Shown here: in pieces, positions 48,633 to 60,467 of the stretch
Layout of the letters: each line of letters begins with the position of its first letter
Numbering within the stretch: the first letter of the stretch is position 1
Assembly (NCBI GenBank): GCA_004335835.1
Contig: RWJK01001973.1
Span: forward strand, 1 to 64,000
Source: Scenedesmus sp. ARA3
Taxonomy: Eukaryota > Chlorophyta > Chlorophyceae > Sphaeropleales > Scenedesmaceae
Length of the DNA: 64,000 bases
Direction of reading: 5' to 3'
The notes under the pieces: model-generated
What the model was told of the DNA's origin: nothing
Seen by the model: only the letters and a program-made list of their open reading frames with translations
The model's database searches: none
Made by a program: the position numbers and the translations under genes

Positions 48633-49364
48633 ATGGTTTCCACTAGGGCGTCGCAGAGACGGGGCCGGCAGGATGACAGCAGCAGCAGCTATGCAGAGTA
48701 CTGCAAGCAACAAGAACAGCAGCTGCAAGAAGATCGAGCCATGATAGACACTTACCGCAAGCAGTGGCAGGAGTCAAAGGGGTTTTGGCATGCTGTGTGG
48801 AGGTGAGTGCAGTGGCAGCACATGCTGTTGTTGACATGCACTTGTCAGCAGCAGCACATGTGGTGTCTGGAGTAGTTTGTTGGAGACTCTTTCCTCACCA
48901 AGTGCTGATGACGTCTCCAGCACAGGCAGCGATGAAGTAGTTTCACTGTGTAGACGTGCTTCAATCATTACTGCCTTCTGTGCTTTGCATGCGTACACAC
49001 TGCTCACTGTCTGCGGCAGCAACATGCGCGTATCACCAGCACGCGCAGCAGGCACAGCTGTGTCAGCTACGTTTGTTTGAGCAGCTACACGCACCAGACA
49101 CAACCAGCCGGCATCGCAAGCGCAGCTCCTTTAGCTTTGCGTGCTGCTGCCATGCGACCTCTTTTGCATCGCAGGCACATATGGGATGTGCTGTGGTGGC
49201 TGATGCATGTATGTGGACTCAACATGGTGGACTATGAAGAGAGGGTGTTGGTGCTGCTGGCGTTTGTTGCAGTGCTGGTTCTCATCCTTGTAGGGGCTTA
49301 CAAGCAGAGCACGCAGCTGGTGCACATGCTGCAGCAGCTTGTCACCAGCCGGCTACAATCGTAG
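48633..49364 (+). CDS. Small one-TM protein (hypothetical)
   Basis: Two exons, 48633-48802 and 49175-49364, join in phase to 119 aa. The N-terminal half is hydrophilic and helical (MVSTRASQRRGRQDDSSSSY, then YCKQQEQQLQEDRAMIDTYR). The second exon has HIWDVLWWLMHVCGLN, then a clear membrane segment (ERVLVLLAFVAVLVLILVGA) and an amphipathic tail (KQSTQLVHMLQQLVTSRLQS). Donor GTGAGT and acceptor CAG are both consensus. The N-out/C-in topology cannot be told. No family was recognised; the layout resembles small ER or mitochondrial membrane subunits, but that is only a description. Confidence 0.6.
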
Positions 49365-51780
49365 CATCAGCAGCTGCTGCAGATCCTACACTTGTACAGT
49401 ATGACTAGACCTTGTGGACTTTGACTTTGACCCGTCATAGGTGCAGCAGCAGAGCATACAGGCAGAAGGCTGGGCCGGCCGTTGCTGTACAAGGGTTTGT
49501 GCTCAGACGCCGGATGTGGCAATGTTCACAACATACCAGCTACGAGCTCTCTGGCTTGCAGTGACAGTGATTGTGACAGTGACATGTTGATATGGTGGGC
49601 GGGCTGCCAGTCAAGCCGGCGGTGCAGGCAGTAGACATACTTGCCGTTGTTGCAGCAGATGCGGCGGAGTGTGCTCGTCTAATATGCTCAGTGCTCGTTA
49701 CAAGGCGCGCTGATGCAGTGCAAGCGGGGCTTGCAGGACAAGCCTTGACCGAAATTTTTGCTTCAACATGTGTAAACAGGTATGGCTGTGAGACTGCTTG
49801 TGGCACGTGACCGAGCGTAGAGTGAGGCATGGCTGGTTACAGTGCGGCGCTGGCTCGAGTCAGTTACAGACTGTAATCGCGCTCAGGCGCTGCGCATACC
49901 CTAGCGCATCATGCCCTGGGTGTGATACCCAGGCATGTCAGGCTTGTGCAAGCGCTGCATAAAGAGTTGCAGCCTATGAAGTTAAACATATTGCATCCTT
50001 TTGCGCGATAGCACAATGCAACATAATGCGCACTTGCTGTGGCGGCGGACAAGCACTCACACGTATGTGCACACAGTTACAGTGAGTTTGCATTGCCGCA
50101 CCCGTACACATGCTGGTGCAACCCTGGCCCATCCTTGACGCAGCATGCAACTATCTTCTTTCAACAGGCAAAGGTAACTCCAGCACCTGAGCTCCCAACA
50201 CTGCACTAGGTCAACTCCAGCAGCCCGTGATGCTCATGATCATTAATGAACTGCACGCCAACTGCTTTGCTGTTAGGCTGGCTCCCAACCCTGCCGACAG
50301 CAGCACACCAACAGCTTTGTTTAATTGCAAGGGCTGGCGCGAGCCCTGCGGTGCAACAGCAGGTCAAGCATCAAGTGTGCGTGGCACGCTGAAAGCAACA
50401 AGAAAAGCACCCCATTCGCGCACTGGTGTGGGATGCCGGAAGGCCGGCACCCTATAGGGTGTCGCTGCATACACACTTTTCAACATGACAAACTTGAGTT
50501 GCTAGCCTGCTTGCATGCCTTTGAATGCACTGACGCCGTCAACACACTGGCAGCTGCCAGCGACCTCGCTCGGCTCAGCCGTCAACTGCAAACCAGAAGT
50601 GCTCTGCAACCTATAATGTGTGCAATGTTTGATCAGATACCGACCCGCCGCATACATGCAAAAGACAGCCTTCAAAGCAGTCGTTCTGCACGCCACAAGC
50701 GCATGAAGCAACTTGAACACTGCGTGGCGGCGGCCAAGTGCAGTGTGCTAGCGTCTGCCATATGCAACCCAACTCCAACAACTAAATAGCCTGTGCAACT
50801 GCTGTGAGGTGTGTAAGTAGGTATGTACAGCGTAAGCAATATCAACGACGCCATCTAGCAATCCATGAAACAACCACCCGCCCCGACTTGTGCAGTCAAG
50901 GTCACACCGCAGCCTGCCCAAGTGCGGCGCACAACCAATACATACTGCATCCAACGCAACTCAACTCAATGAAATCATCCACATCAAGTTGATCCAGCCC
51001 CGCAACCCAAGCATGTACAGCACCCACACACAATGCAGCTAGGGCCTGGAACCAACCCACACTACCTGGGGCCCACACCTGTCAGCCCACCTGCCTGCCT
51101 GGCTGCCTGTGTAGCTCCTAGGGCAAGGTGTGCAGCAGGAGGTCATTGTCCGCTGCCTTGCCGGCCACAAGCCAGATGCTAACCTGGCCACATGCTGATC
51201 TGAGTTGCCATCTGCTACACTGAAATGACACACTGCATGTGCAGATGCCTAGTGGATACAGCGGCATCGGCTTCGCTAAAGCACCAACCCCTGAGCAGCG
51301 TGCTGCTCATCTAGCTGCTGCATAGCTTGCAGTACATTGTTTGCCTGCGCAGCAGCCAGGACTACAAACCAGATTCAGTTCTCGAACGCACTGCCGCCGG
51401 CCACTACTATGCAATTAGGCGTATGCACTGCTGCTGCCGACAGCTGCCCACCCAAGCAATACCAGACACAGCGCAGACAGCAGTGTCTAGTAGTAGCGGG
51501 GATCTCCTGCCTCGTAATCCCACTTGCCAGCACCAACGTAACACCACACTTAACGGAACATATGGCAGACTGTCGACACAGACAATGACCTGCCTGACAT
51601 TGCCAATGCCCCAGGCTGCAATGCCAGACACACCGAAGCCCCAACGCACCATCAAAGCTCCAAACATGCCGAGCCACCCTGCACGTTGCCTGCACCTGAA
51701 CTGTCACGCATATGCTGCGCCTAGCTAGGCACACAAAAGCAGTGCTGCTGATTGCTGTGTTGGCAGCAAACGCCAGCACC
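49365..51780. other. Convergent 2.4-kb region without recognised gene
   Basis: Between the small membrane protein gene (+) and the AP2 gene (-). Open frames up to 154 codons occur, with no motif or splice support. It contains a palindromic pair of poly(A) signals at 49864-49876. Confidence 0.45.
49864..49876. terminator. Palindromic poly(A) signal pair
   Basis: TTACAGACTGTAA carries TGTAA on the plus strand (49872-49876) and on the minus strand (49868-49864). It could end both the plus-strand membrane protein gene and the minus-strand AP2 gene, though the AP2 3' UTR would be about 1.9 kb. Use is inferred. Confidence 0.35.
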
Positions 51781-53618
51781 TCAGTCCTGCTGCAGCAGCA
51801 ATTGGAAGCTTCCCATAGGGGCAGCAGGTGCAGCATCAGGCACAGCTGCAGGCGCCACTGCTGGCTGCATCATGCACGCATCAGCTGCTGAGTTGAGCGC
51901 CACACCATGGCTTGCAGGCATGAGCTGCTGCATGCCAGTGAGCAACTGCTGCTGCTGCTGCTGCTGTGCCGCTGCTGTCCCGGCAGCCAGGTTGAGCACG
52001 TATGAGTGTGCCGGAGCACCTCTTGCAGCGACGCCAGGGCCCTGCTGCTGCTGAGCCAGCACTGAGACATGCTGCAAGTGCATGCCTGGCTGCTGCTGCT
52101 GCTGCTGCTGCAGTATGCCTGGCTGCTGCGCCCACATGCCCTGCTGCTGCACCTGCATGCCTTGCATTTGCATGCCTGGTGGCAGCTGCTGCAGCTGCTG
52201 CTGCTGCCTCAGCTGCTGATGAGCTTGGTACTGCTGGTACTGCACCTGCTGGTACACGTGCTGCTGCTGCTGCTGCTGCTGCATATACTGCGGGGCCATC
52301 ATGAACTGCTGCTGCTGCGGCTGATATGGCTGCGCCTGCTGAGGCAGCATACTCTGTTGCATCAGCTGCAGCTGCCCATACTGCATGCCGGCGGGCTGCT
52401 GCATTGACCCCTGCACTGCCATGACAGGTGCAGCATACATGAACGCAGCGGGGCGTGGCGTTGTTGCTGCTGCTGCTGCAGCTGCTGCAGGAGCCTGAGG
52501 GGGCGGCATGTGAGTGTCTGCGCTCGCATCAGCCTGCATTACCTGCTGCTGCTGCTGCTGCTGCTGGAGTGCAGCGCCAGCTGTAGCTGCACCGGCTTGC
52601 GTCTGTGCTGTTTGCTGTGTCAGTGTGTGCTGCTCAGCTGCCTGCTGAGCATGTGAGGCAGTGACGGCTGGCTCTGCTGCTGCTGCAGGTCCTGTGGTGG
52701 GCTGCTCAGCGTCCGCCATGTCAACATCTGCGGCTGCAGCTGCTGGCTCTGCTGAGGCGCGTGACACTCCTGCTGCTGCAGAAGCCTCCTGACCCAGCCC
52801 TTCACTTGCTGCCTTCCCCTCCTCAGCTGCAGGCGCTGCTGCTGCCCCTGGTGCTGCTGCCGCCAGCACGCTGCTTGCCCTGGCTTCTGCGGAGCTGCCC
52901 CGCCGCGCAGCAGCACCATTAGCCGCCTGCTGCTGCTGCTGCTGCTGCAGTGCCTTGCCGCCAGCAGCCAGCCGAGTCACCTCCTCATCCTCATCCTCCT
53001 GCTCACTCGGCTCCTCCTCGCTCTCCTCTAGCTGCAGGCCCATCATCACGCGCATGCACTGCGCAGGCGGCATGCCCGCGGCAGCAGCAGCGGCAGCGGC
53101 GGCCGCAGCTGCCGCCGAGGGGTTGAACCCGGCAGCAGCCGCGGCTGGGAAGCCTGGCGGTGGCAGCATGGACCATGGCGCTGGCGGCTGCACACCAGTG
53201 GCAGTCGAGCCGCGGCTAGCTGCTGCTGCTGCTGCTGGGGGGCTTGCAACTTTGCCTGATGCTGCAGGCTGCATGGCGGTCACTGGCGACAGTGCAGCAG
53301 CAGCAGCAGCAGCTGGAGGCTGCGCAGCAGGAGACTGGGACCGCTGCTGGCGCAGCTCCTCTGTTACTGCTGCAGCACCTGCAGCTGCAGCCTTGCCATC
53401 TGCTGCTGCAGGGGCTGTGCTGGTGCCACCTGGCTGGCCTGCTGCTGCTGTTGCTGCCGGCTCAGCAGGGTCCGGAGTATCAGCTGCTGCAGCTGCTGCT
53501 GCCTCTGCAGGGCTGCCGGATGGCCGCTGAGTACCTGCTGCTGCTGCATCGGCATCTGCAGCTTCTGCTGCTGCTGCTGGGCTGGCATCGCTGCGCGCTT
53601 CAGGACTGGCGCCAGCGC

Positions 53619-53658
<40 letters not shown>

Positions 53659-56600
53659 CTTGGCTGGTGTGTTGCCTGCCGGCGCTGCAACGCCGCCAGC
53701 CGCAGCAATGTTGGCGCCCATCTGCGTGCCAAACTGGAACAGCAGCCTCATCACACACGCCCACGCAGCAGGGCTGCAGCTCAGCTCTGCATACAGCGCC
53801 TTAAACTCGGCCACATACTGCACCTGGCTTGTGGTGAACGCCATGAACATCACCTGCACAAAGTGCTGCGCAATCTGCTGCGGGGTGAGCGTCCTGAACA
53901 GCGCAGCAGCAGCTGCTGCAGCCGCCTCGTCCACTGCTGGGCCTGCTGCTGCTGGGTCAGCATCCTCATCACTGCCGCTGCCCTCTGCGTCGTCCTTGTC
54001 AGCACGTCCTCGCCGGCGCTGCTGCTGCTGCTGCTGGAGGGTACCCCAGAACCCTGGAGGCATGAACGCCGCTGCTGCTGCCATCGCTGCAGGGTTCATC
54101 CCCTGCATGCCTGCGCTGTTCAAGCGCGGCGGCGGCCCAAAAGGCATCATCACCTTGACCCGCTGCTGCCCCTGACTCCACTGCTGCTGCTGCTGCCGGC
54201 CCCACTGCTGCTGCTGCTGCCTGTAGTAATCAGGAGAGCCTGGGAAGCCCCGCAAGCCGCCTCTGCTGCTGCCGCGGCCGCCGCCCCTGCCACCCCTAGC
54301 ACCGCCCTGCAGCATGTATGGCTGCCCCGACGATGCAACAGCAGCAGCAGCAGCAGCAGCTCCTCTGCCGCCGCGCCCTCTGCCCCTGCCCCTGCCTCTG
54401 CTGCGGCTGCTGCGGGGGTTCCACTCCTCCTCCCCATGCAGCTGCCTGCTGCCATACGGCCGCCCTGCAGACCTGCCGCCGCCCTGCCTGCCTGCACCTG
54501 CTAGTGCAGCAGCTGCTGCAGCTGGCCCATCTGCCCAGCTGTCCCTGTCATCTTCGTAGTAGTACTCATCCTCCTCATAGCCAGCAGCAGCAGCATAACC
54601 GGAGGCGTGCTGCTGCTGATTGGCATAGCCACCAGCTGCAGCTGGCTCCTCTTCTTCATCTGCTGCTGCTGCAGCGGCACCCACATGGCCGCCTGTCAGG
54701 CCTAGCAGCAGCGCAGCAACGTCTGCATCATCATCCATCGCATCCTCCTGCTGCTGCTCATCATCATCTTCACCGGGCTGCTGCCGCTGCCGCTGCTGCT
54801 CAGCCTCCCCAGCAGCAGCAGCAGCACTGCTGCGCCGCGTCAGCTTCCCTAGCTGCTCCTGGGAGCCAGCGCCAGCAGCAGCAGCAGCAGCACCCTCGTC
54901 CGCTGCATCCTCGTCGGCGTCCTCCTCATATCCTGCTGCTGCATCAGCGTCATCACCAGCACCCTCCTCATCACCATCCCCTTCTTCATCATCTTCCTCT
55001 TCCTCACCCTCCTCATCCTCAGCAACCTCCTGCGAGCCCTGCTGCTGCAGCTGCTGCTGCTGCTGCCGCCGCGCAAGCCGCGCGCTCGAGCGCGCCGCCG
55101 CCGCAGCAGCAGCAGCACCCCCAGCGCTAACTCCTGCGCCGCCTGCTGCTGCTGCTGCTGCAGGCTCCACATCAGCATAGTCAGGCGCAGCACCCTCGTC
55201 ATACACCCCACCCAGCGCCAGGAACTGCGCATGCAGCTCAGCCATGCGTGCAGCAATGCCTGATCCAAGCGGCCTGCCCCTGCGCCCCTGGCCCCGCTTG
55301 GACCGGCCGCCGCGGCCTCTCGACCCCCGGCCGCCCCTGCCGCCCACACCTGCTGCTGCTGCTGCCACGCCAGATTCCACCATGCGTTTCGCTGCCTCGT
55401 GCGCCTGCATCACAGCGACGCGCGGAACGCCGACAGCTTGTGCGGCTGCCGCCATGGCCTCAATATCGCCGCGCTCAAGGCCCGGCCCGTCGGCGTGGCT
55501 GCCGCCGCCTTCCTCGTCGCTGCTGTCTGCGTCGCTGCCGGCGCGGCGCATCAGGCGCCCCCACAGCCCATCCGAGCGCGCGTTGACCACGCTCGCCATG
55601 CGGCGCGCCGTCTTCTTCTGCGCTTTGCGCGCAGCTTGGCGCTGGCTGCGGCGCATTGCGCCGCCCGCTGCATCACCCTCAGCATCATCTCCATCCCCAT
55701 CTGCATCGCCCTCACTGCCGCTAAAGCTGCCAGTGCTGCCGCGTGTGTGCTCGCCAGCTGCTGCTGCTGCTGCTGCTGCTGCGTCGGAGTCCTCGCGGCC
55801 GCCGAGGGCATGCCCGCCGCTGCTGTCGGAGCCGGCGCCCCTGCCAGCAGCAGCATAGCTGTACGGCAGCTGCTCCTCCTCATGCTGCTGCTGGGGGTGC
55901 GGCTGCAGGGCGGGGCGGGGAGGCTTGCCGTGCCCTGGCTTGCGCTTGGCGGCGCCCACCGCCCGGCCAGCCGCCGCCGCAGCGACTGCTGCTGCTGTTG
56001 CTGCTGCCACGACCTCTTCCTGCGACAGCGGCCCGGTGTGCTGCTGCTGCGGTGGCGGCGGCTGCATCTGCTGCTGCAGACCCTGGTGCGAGGGCCCAAA
56101 CATGTGCGCCATCTGCGGCGGCAGCACCTGCGCGGCGCTCTGCGCTGCGTACGCTGCCTGAATGTCTGCCTTATGTATCTTCTTGCGTGTGAAGAGCTTG
56201 CCCTGCGCCTTGCGCTTACGGCGCTTCCTGAACCCTAGGGGACCGCTCACAGGCCCGGTATCTACACGCTGCATGTTGTGCGCGTGCTGACTGCCAAGGC
56301 CCGCTGCCTGGTCATCATCTCCTGCAAGCCCCTCATCTTCCTCCATGCCATCTGCTTCTTCTGCCTCTTCCATGCCATCTGCGTCGCCAGCAGCAGCTGT
56401 GTCTGCCTTGCCAGCGGCAGCAGCAGCTGCTGCCGCGCCGCCCTCAGCCTTGGCTGTTGCTGCTGCTGCTGCGCTGCCGCGCCTGCCGGCTGCGCCCGCC
56501 GCTGCATCTGCGCCGTCAGCACCAACAGCAGCAGCTTGATCATTACTGCCGCTGATCCTGCGGGACCCAGCAGCGCCTGCTGCTGCAGCAGACCCAGCAG

Positions 56601-57810
56601 CAGCAGCTGCTGCTGCGGCCTTGCCTGCCACAGGACTTGCGCCCCTGCTGCTGCTTGCAGGAGCCGCACCGCCAGCTACAGCACGCGCTGCCTCTTCCGC
56701 TGCTACAGCTTCCAGCGCTGCTGTGCCTGCCTCGCCAGCAGGCAGCTCGGGAGGCGGCTCGTTGCCCCGGGCCGCCTCCTGCTGCGCCTGCTCCTGCAGC
56801 TGCTGCAGCTGCTGCTTCTGGTTGCCTTTTAGGTATGTGCTTGCAGGGTAGTTGAGCTGCGCATTGGGGCCTTTCCAGACCAGCGCTGCGCGGTCGTATG
56901 CACGTGCTGCCTCTTCTTGGTCGACGTAGGAGCCGAAATAGCGGTAGCGGCCGCGCGCGTACAGCGTCACCTGCCACTTGAGCGTGCGCTTGTTCCAGGA
57001 GACACCCCTGCATGCACACAAGTGCAGGATCATGCAGGCGCAGGCGCAGCCGTGAGTGGAAGCGCAGTCTGCAGTGCTGGGATTAGATAAGGCATCATGC
57101 AGGTCTGCAGCACGCTGCATACAAAGCATGGCGTCATTTGGCAGGTGCGGTGGCGAAGCAAACTGCGGAGAAAGCCCAGTTCAAAAGCCCGAAAGAGCAA
57201 AGCATGAGCAGCTTGCAGGGTTCTCCAGCTGACACCCCAACCCTGTCACGTTCAAAACACACACCTGAAGCGCGACGTCTTGACACCTTGCTCAAGCGTT
57301 GGCGGCGGAGTGGCGGCTTGTGCTGCTGGCGCATACCCAACAGCGCTGCTCGACCGCCGTCGTGATGCACCGCCTGCAGGCGCTACACCAGCCGCTGCTG
57401 CTGCAGGGTCAATGTAGCCAGCTGCTGCTGCTGCTGCTGCAGCCGCATCCCCGCCTGCCATGTACTGCTGCGTCTGCGCGGCATACATCATCAGCTGCTG
57501 CTGTTGCTGCTGCGTAAGGCTTGCTGCGCTGCCGTCCCCGGCAAAGCCAAGCATGCTTGCATACTGATCGGCAGTTGCAAGGCTGCTGCTGCTGCCGTTG
57601 GCTGCTGCTGCAGCCCCTAGGCGCGCCTTCTTGCTGTTAAGGCTGCCGGATGTGCCGTTTGCAGCAGCTGCTGCGCCGCGCTTGCTGCCGGGGGCCACCA
57701 TGCCTGCTGCTGCCCAGTGTGCAGGCGCTGCCATTGCTGCTTGGCGCTTGCTGGGCGAGCGTGTGGGCGCACCCTGCGAGCCCGCTGCTGTGCCGGGCGA
57801 TTCAGCAGCA

Positions 57811-57842
<32 letters not shown>

Positions 57843-58579
57843 CGCCTCTGTCATGATGGACAGGTGGTGCTGCTGCTCTTCCGCTGCTGCTGCTGCTGCT
57901 GCAGGTGGCGGTGCCCCTGCAGCTGAGCCAGCTGATACTGGCTGCAGCTCGCAAGCAAAGCCAGCCGGCGGTGCCCTGTTTGGTGTGGCGCCCGCTGCCG
58001 GCGGCTGCTCACCAAAGTGCACGTGCGCTGCGCCCATGAACACCCGGCTGGTGCAGCCAGCCAGGCAGCAGCCCTCACCAAAGCACACCTGCACACAGCC
58101 ACCAGCAGGACACATGACATACATATGTGTGCAAGCACCAGATGAATGCACTGTGTGTGGTTGCTTGAATTGCCCTCCATATGCATGCGTGCACAGTGTG
58201 TGGGTTAGGTGTCAGCAGGGTTGGCGCCTTGTGTTTGCTTGCATCCATGCACATCTGCACAGCGTTTGCAGCTCCAAACGCACAATGCACTTGCAGCAGG
58301 TGCATGAATACTACAGTACACCGAACATACAGTCAGCAGCATCTGCTGCTGCAACTTGCTGTGCTGCCGCACCTCATGCTCTCCGCTGCTGTCGTGAAAG
58401 GCTGTGACTGCTGCTGGCATCCACAGGTCCACACCCAGCTGCGTGTCGCCGCCTGCTGCTACTGCTGCTGCTGCCGCTGCTGTATGCTGGTCACACCGCA
58501 GCAGGAACAGCTTGATGCCGACCAGCCCGCTGCCGCCATACTGCTGCCCCAACTGGCGCATGTAAGCTTTGAAGGAGGT
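51781..58579 (-). CDS. Giant AP2-domain protein with low-complexity and RGG regions (5' partial)
   Basis: A putative AP2/ERF-type DNA-binding regulator. Exons in transcript order are 58579-58373, 58088-57265 and 57007-51781, at least 2085 aa; the start is upstream and unresolved. Exon A and the start of exon B form an unrecognised module (YMRQLGQQYGGSGLVGIKLF, VDLWMPAAVTAFHDSSGEHE, VCFGEGCCLAGCTSRVFMGA). Exon B then is Ala/Gln-rich with a KRQAAM/KRGAAAA basic region. The single AP2 domain crosses the B/C junction: SRFRGVSWNKRTLKWQVTLY, RYFGSYVDQEEAARAYDRAA, WKGPNAQLNYP. Exon C continues with a basic stretch (RKRRKRKAQGKLFTRKKIHK), RG-rich segments on plus-strand 54130-54430, a helical block without repeats (LTPQQIAQHFVQVMFMAFTT...) near 53700-53910, acidic patches, and a poly-Q C-terminus. 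The 5.2-kb terminal exon is intronless. Clear AP2; other parts unknown. Confidence 0.85.
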
Positions 58580-59857
58580 CTGTCAACAGCAGCAGCAGCA
58601 GCAGCAGCAGCATCAGCAGCAGCAGCAGGTGAGTGCGAGTGACGCAAGCATGTAACTGCCACGCACAACAGTTTAATTGTGTGAAACAATAAGACAGTCG
58701 TGTGTGTGCAGGTTATGCATGCATATTGCACTCTGCTGCACAAATGCACATAATGCCACACATGTAAAGCCTGCAGCAGTGGCAAGCGCTACAGGCCGTA
58801 ATTGACCAACTACTGGTCTTCAGCAGCGTCTGCTGCACCCCAAATGAGGGTACTACTTGATCACACATCCGACACAATGTATTGCAGCATTATATGCGAC
58901 ACACAGGACAACCGGGTGATGTCTGCAGACTTGGCGCCAAAACGCATTCAAATGTGGCTGGCACTAACGTACTTGCAAAGTCGCACTTGGCGCACCTGCA
59001 CAGGCTGAGTCTTGAAAAATAGGAAGTTTCGGCATATACTGTTGCCGTTGCCTGGCGGCACTTCATCTCCTGTCACATGCTGCACATGCTGCTCAAGGTT
59101 GCGCAGCTGTGCATGGCAGGGCTGCTGTGCACACCCGGAGCACCGGCACTGCACAAAGATGGCACTGGAATCCGATGTGTACCCTGCAATTTGCCATAAC
59201 GGTTTGTAAAACTTGGGATCAAATGGTGCCCGAAGCTGTGCAGGTGGCTTATGAGCATGCAGGCTAGCCTTCTGCAGCTGTAGCGCACAAGACCAGGTGA
59301 GGCTGGAAGCAATGGTGCACAGTGCAGGTTACTGCGCATGCCACTTGCGAATGAGATAACTAGGGAAGGACTGTAATTTTTCAACATATAGCTGGGCAGA
59401 GTGACGGTCCCGATCTCTCGTTTGAAGCCATGTGCACAGCCCCTGTTTGTTGCAGCCCCTGCTCTTGCTCACCTCCAAGCAGCTGCGCGGTTGTGCCTCC
59501 TATTTCTATGTCCGGGCAAGGCTGCAACCATTGCGCTGCTTTGCTCAGGCGCAGCGCTGCTGTGTGTTGCCCCACTGGCTCTCCCATAGAAATATTGTTG
59601 TGGTCTTTTGACTGCAAGCTAGACAGGGCCTGCCCTCATAGCGATAGATTATAGATCAATCAGTGCCTGTGGCGGTGCCCTGGGCCCGTCACACACATTG
59701 ATCGAGACTTCAGCGATGTCTGCCTCGGTGTTGCCCTGCTCGCTGCGTGCGAGGGAGCCCTGCCACCGTCTGGCTGGTTGTGATAACGCAACACAGAAGG
59801 GTTGAGATTATATAGACAGAGCGCGAACACCAGCAGTGCTCACAAACAGCAGCAAGG
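58580..59857. other. 5' flank of AP2 gene and promoter of small Cys-rich gene
   Basis: On the minus strand, a CTG array (plus-strand CAG at 58585-58628) ends just before the first recognised AP2-gene acceptor, so upstream exon(s) of that gene are expected beyond it, but none was recognised. The last 50 bases hold the TATA box for the gene at 59858. Confidence 0.45.
59809..59814 (+). promoter_or_regulatory. TATA box of small Cys-rich gene
   Basis: TATATA lies 44 bases upstream of the ATG at 59858, which would leave a 5' UTR of about 15-20 bases. Confidence 0.5.
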
Positions 59858-60467
59858 ATGGGCGGAGGATGCCAAGGTACAGGCACACCTTGTCGTCAAA
59901 CTGGTGTTTAACATCCATCATATGAAACTACACTGCATGTCAGGCGCCGAGAGTCCTCTGTGCTGGGAAATCGTTGCCATCGCTACAGCGTGCTACAGCT
60001 ATGTTTTTGGTGTCTGCCCTTGCTTAGTGTCACCGTTAACGGCGTAAAAAGCCTAAAAGTCGTGTTGGTTTATCATTAAAGGTGGCTGCAACGCCAAGAA
60101 CGCTCAGGTGCTGCCTCCTGACTGCTGTAATCAGGCTTGCCCTTTGAAGACTGCAGAGGCGGCACCTGCGCCCGTGAGGCTAGATATGCAGGTTAGCTAT
60201 CTGATTAAACTCGCTATTTTCAGTTCACAGCTGACTTTCTCTCCTCATGCTGTGATTTTCGCCTGCATCAATGCGGTTGAGCTCAGTAGGCTCACAGCCT
60301 ACACCACCGTTGACATTGCCAGATTAAGCTAAGCAGGGTTTGGCGCGTGCTTTTGCAAGTCAAATCAAATATAACTTAAAACACCTTGACGCCTGCCTGC
60401 TCTCTGGCAGTCCTTGTATCACTGCCCAAAAGCCATGTGTGCCAATTGGGGCAGCGGCTGCCGATGA
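59858..60467 (+). CDS. Small cysteine-rich protein, 61 aa (hypothetical)
   Basis: Three exons, 59858-59876, 60082-60191 and 60411-60467, join in phase. The product starts MGGGCQGGCNAKNAQ, continues PPDCCNQACPLKTAEAAPAP and ends CPKAMCANWGSGCR, with 8 Cys in 61 residues. The first coding exon is only 19 bases. A TATA box lies 44 bases upstream; the last intron ends in a strong pyrimidine tract plus CAG. The Cys spacing (CxxxC, CCxxxC, C4C6C) suggests metal binding or disulfides, with some likeness to small metallothionein-like proteins, but no family was recognised. If the second intron is not removed, the protein instead ends in a different 48-residue tail at 60332. Evidence is composition, phase and promoter position. 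Confidence 0.45.

Noticed and set aside
50325..50789. 154-codon plus-strand frame
   Set aside because: No motif, no start context, no splice sites, and a composition like the flanking noncoding DNA.
52002..56832. Several plus-strand frames of 100-280 codons across the AP2 region
   Set aside because: Antisense of the large AP2 exon, made of Ala/Leu/Cys runs with no domain; the minus strand has a clear AP2 domain and a single 5.2-kb frame.
60108..60332. Read-through form of the small Cys-rich protein ending at 60332
   Set aside because: Kept only as an alternative; the tail loses the Cys-rich character, and a strong pyrimidine tract plus CAG at 60401-60410 offers a better last exon.
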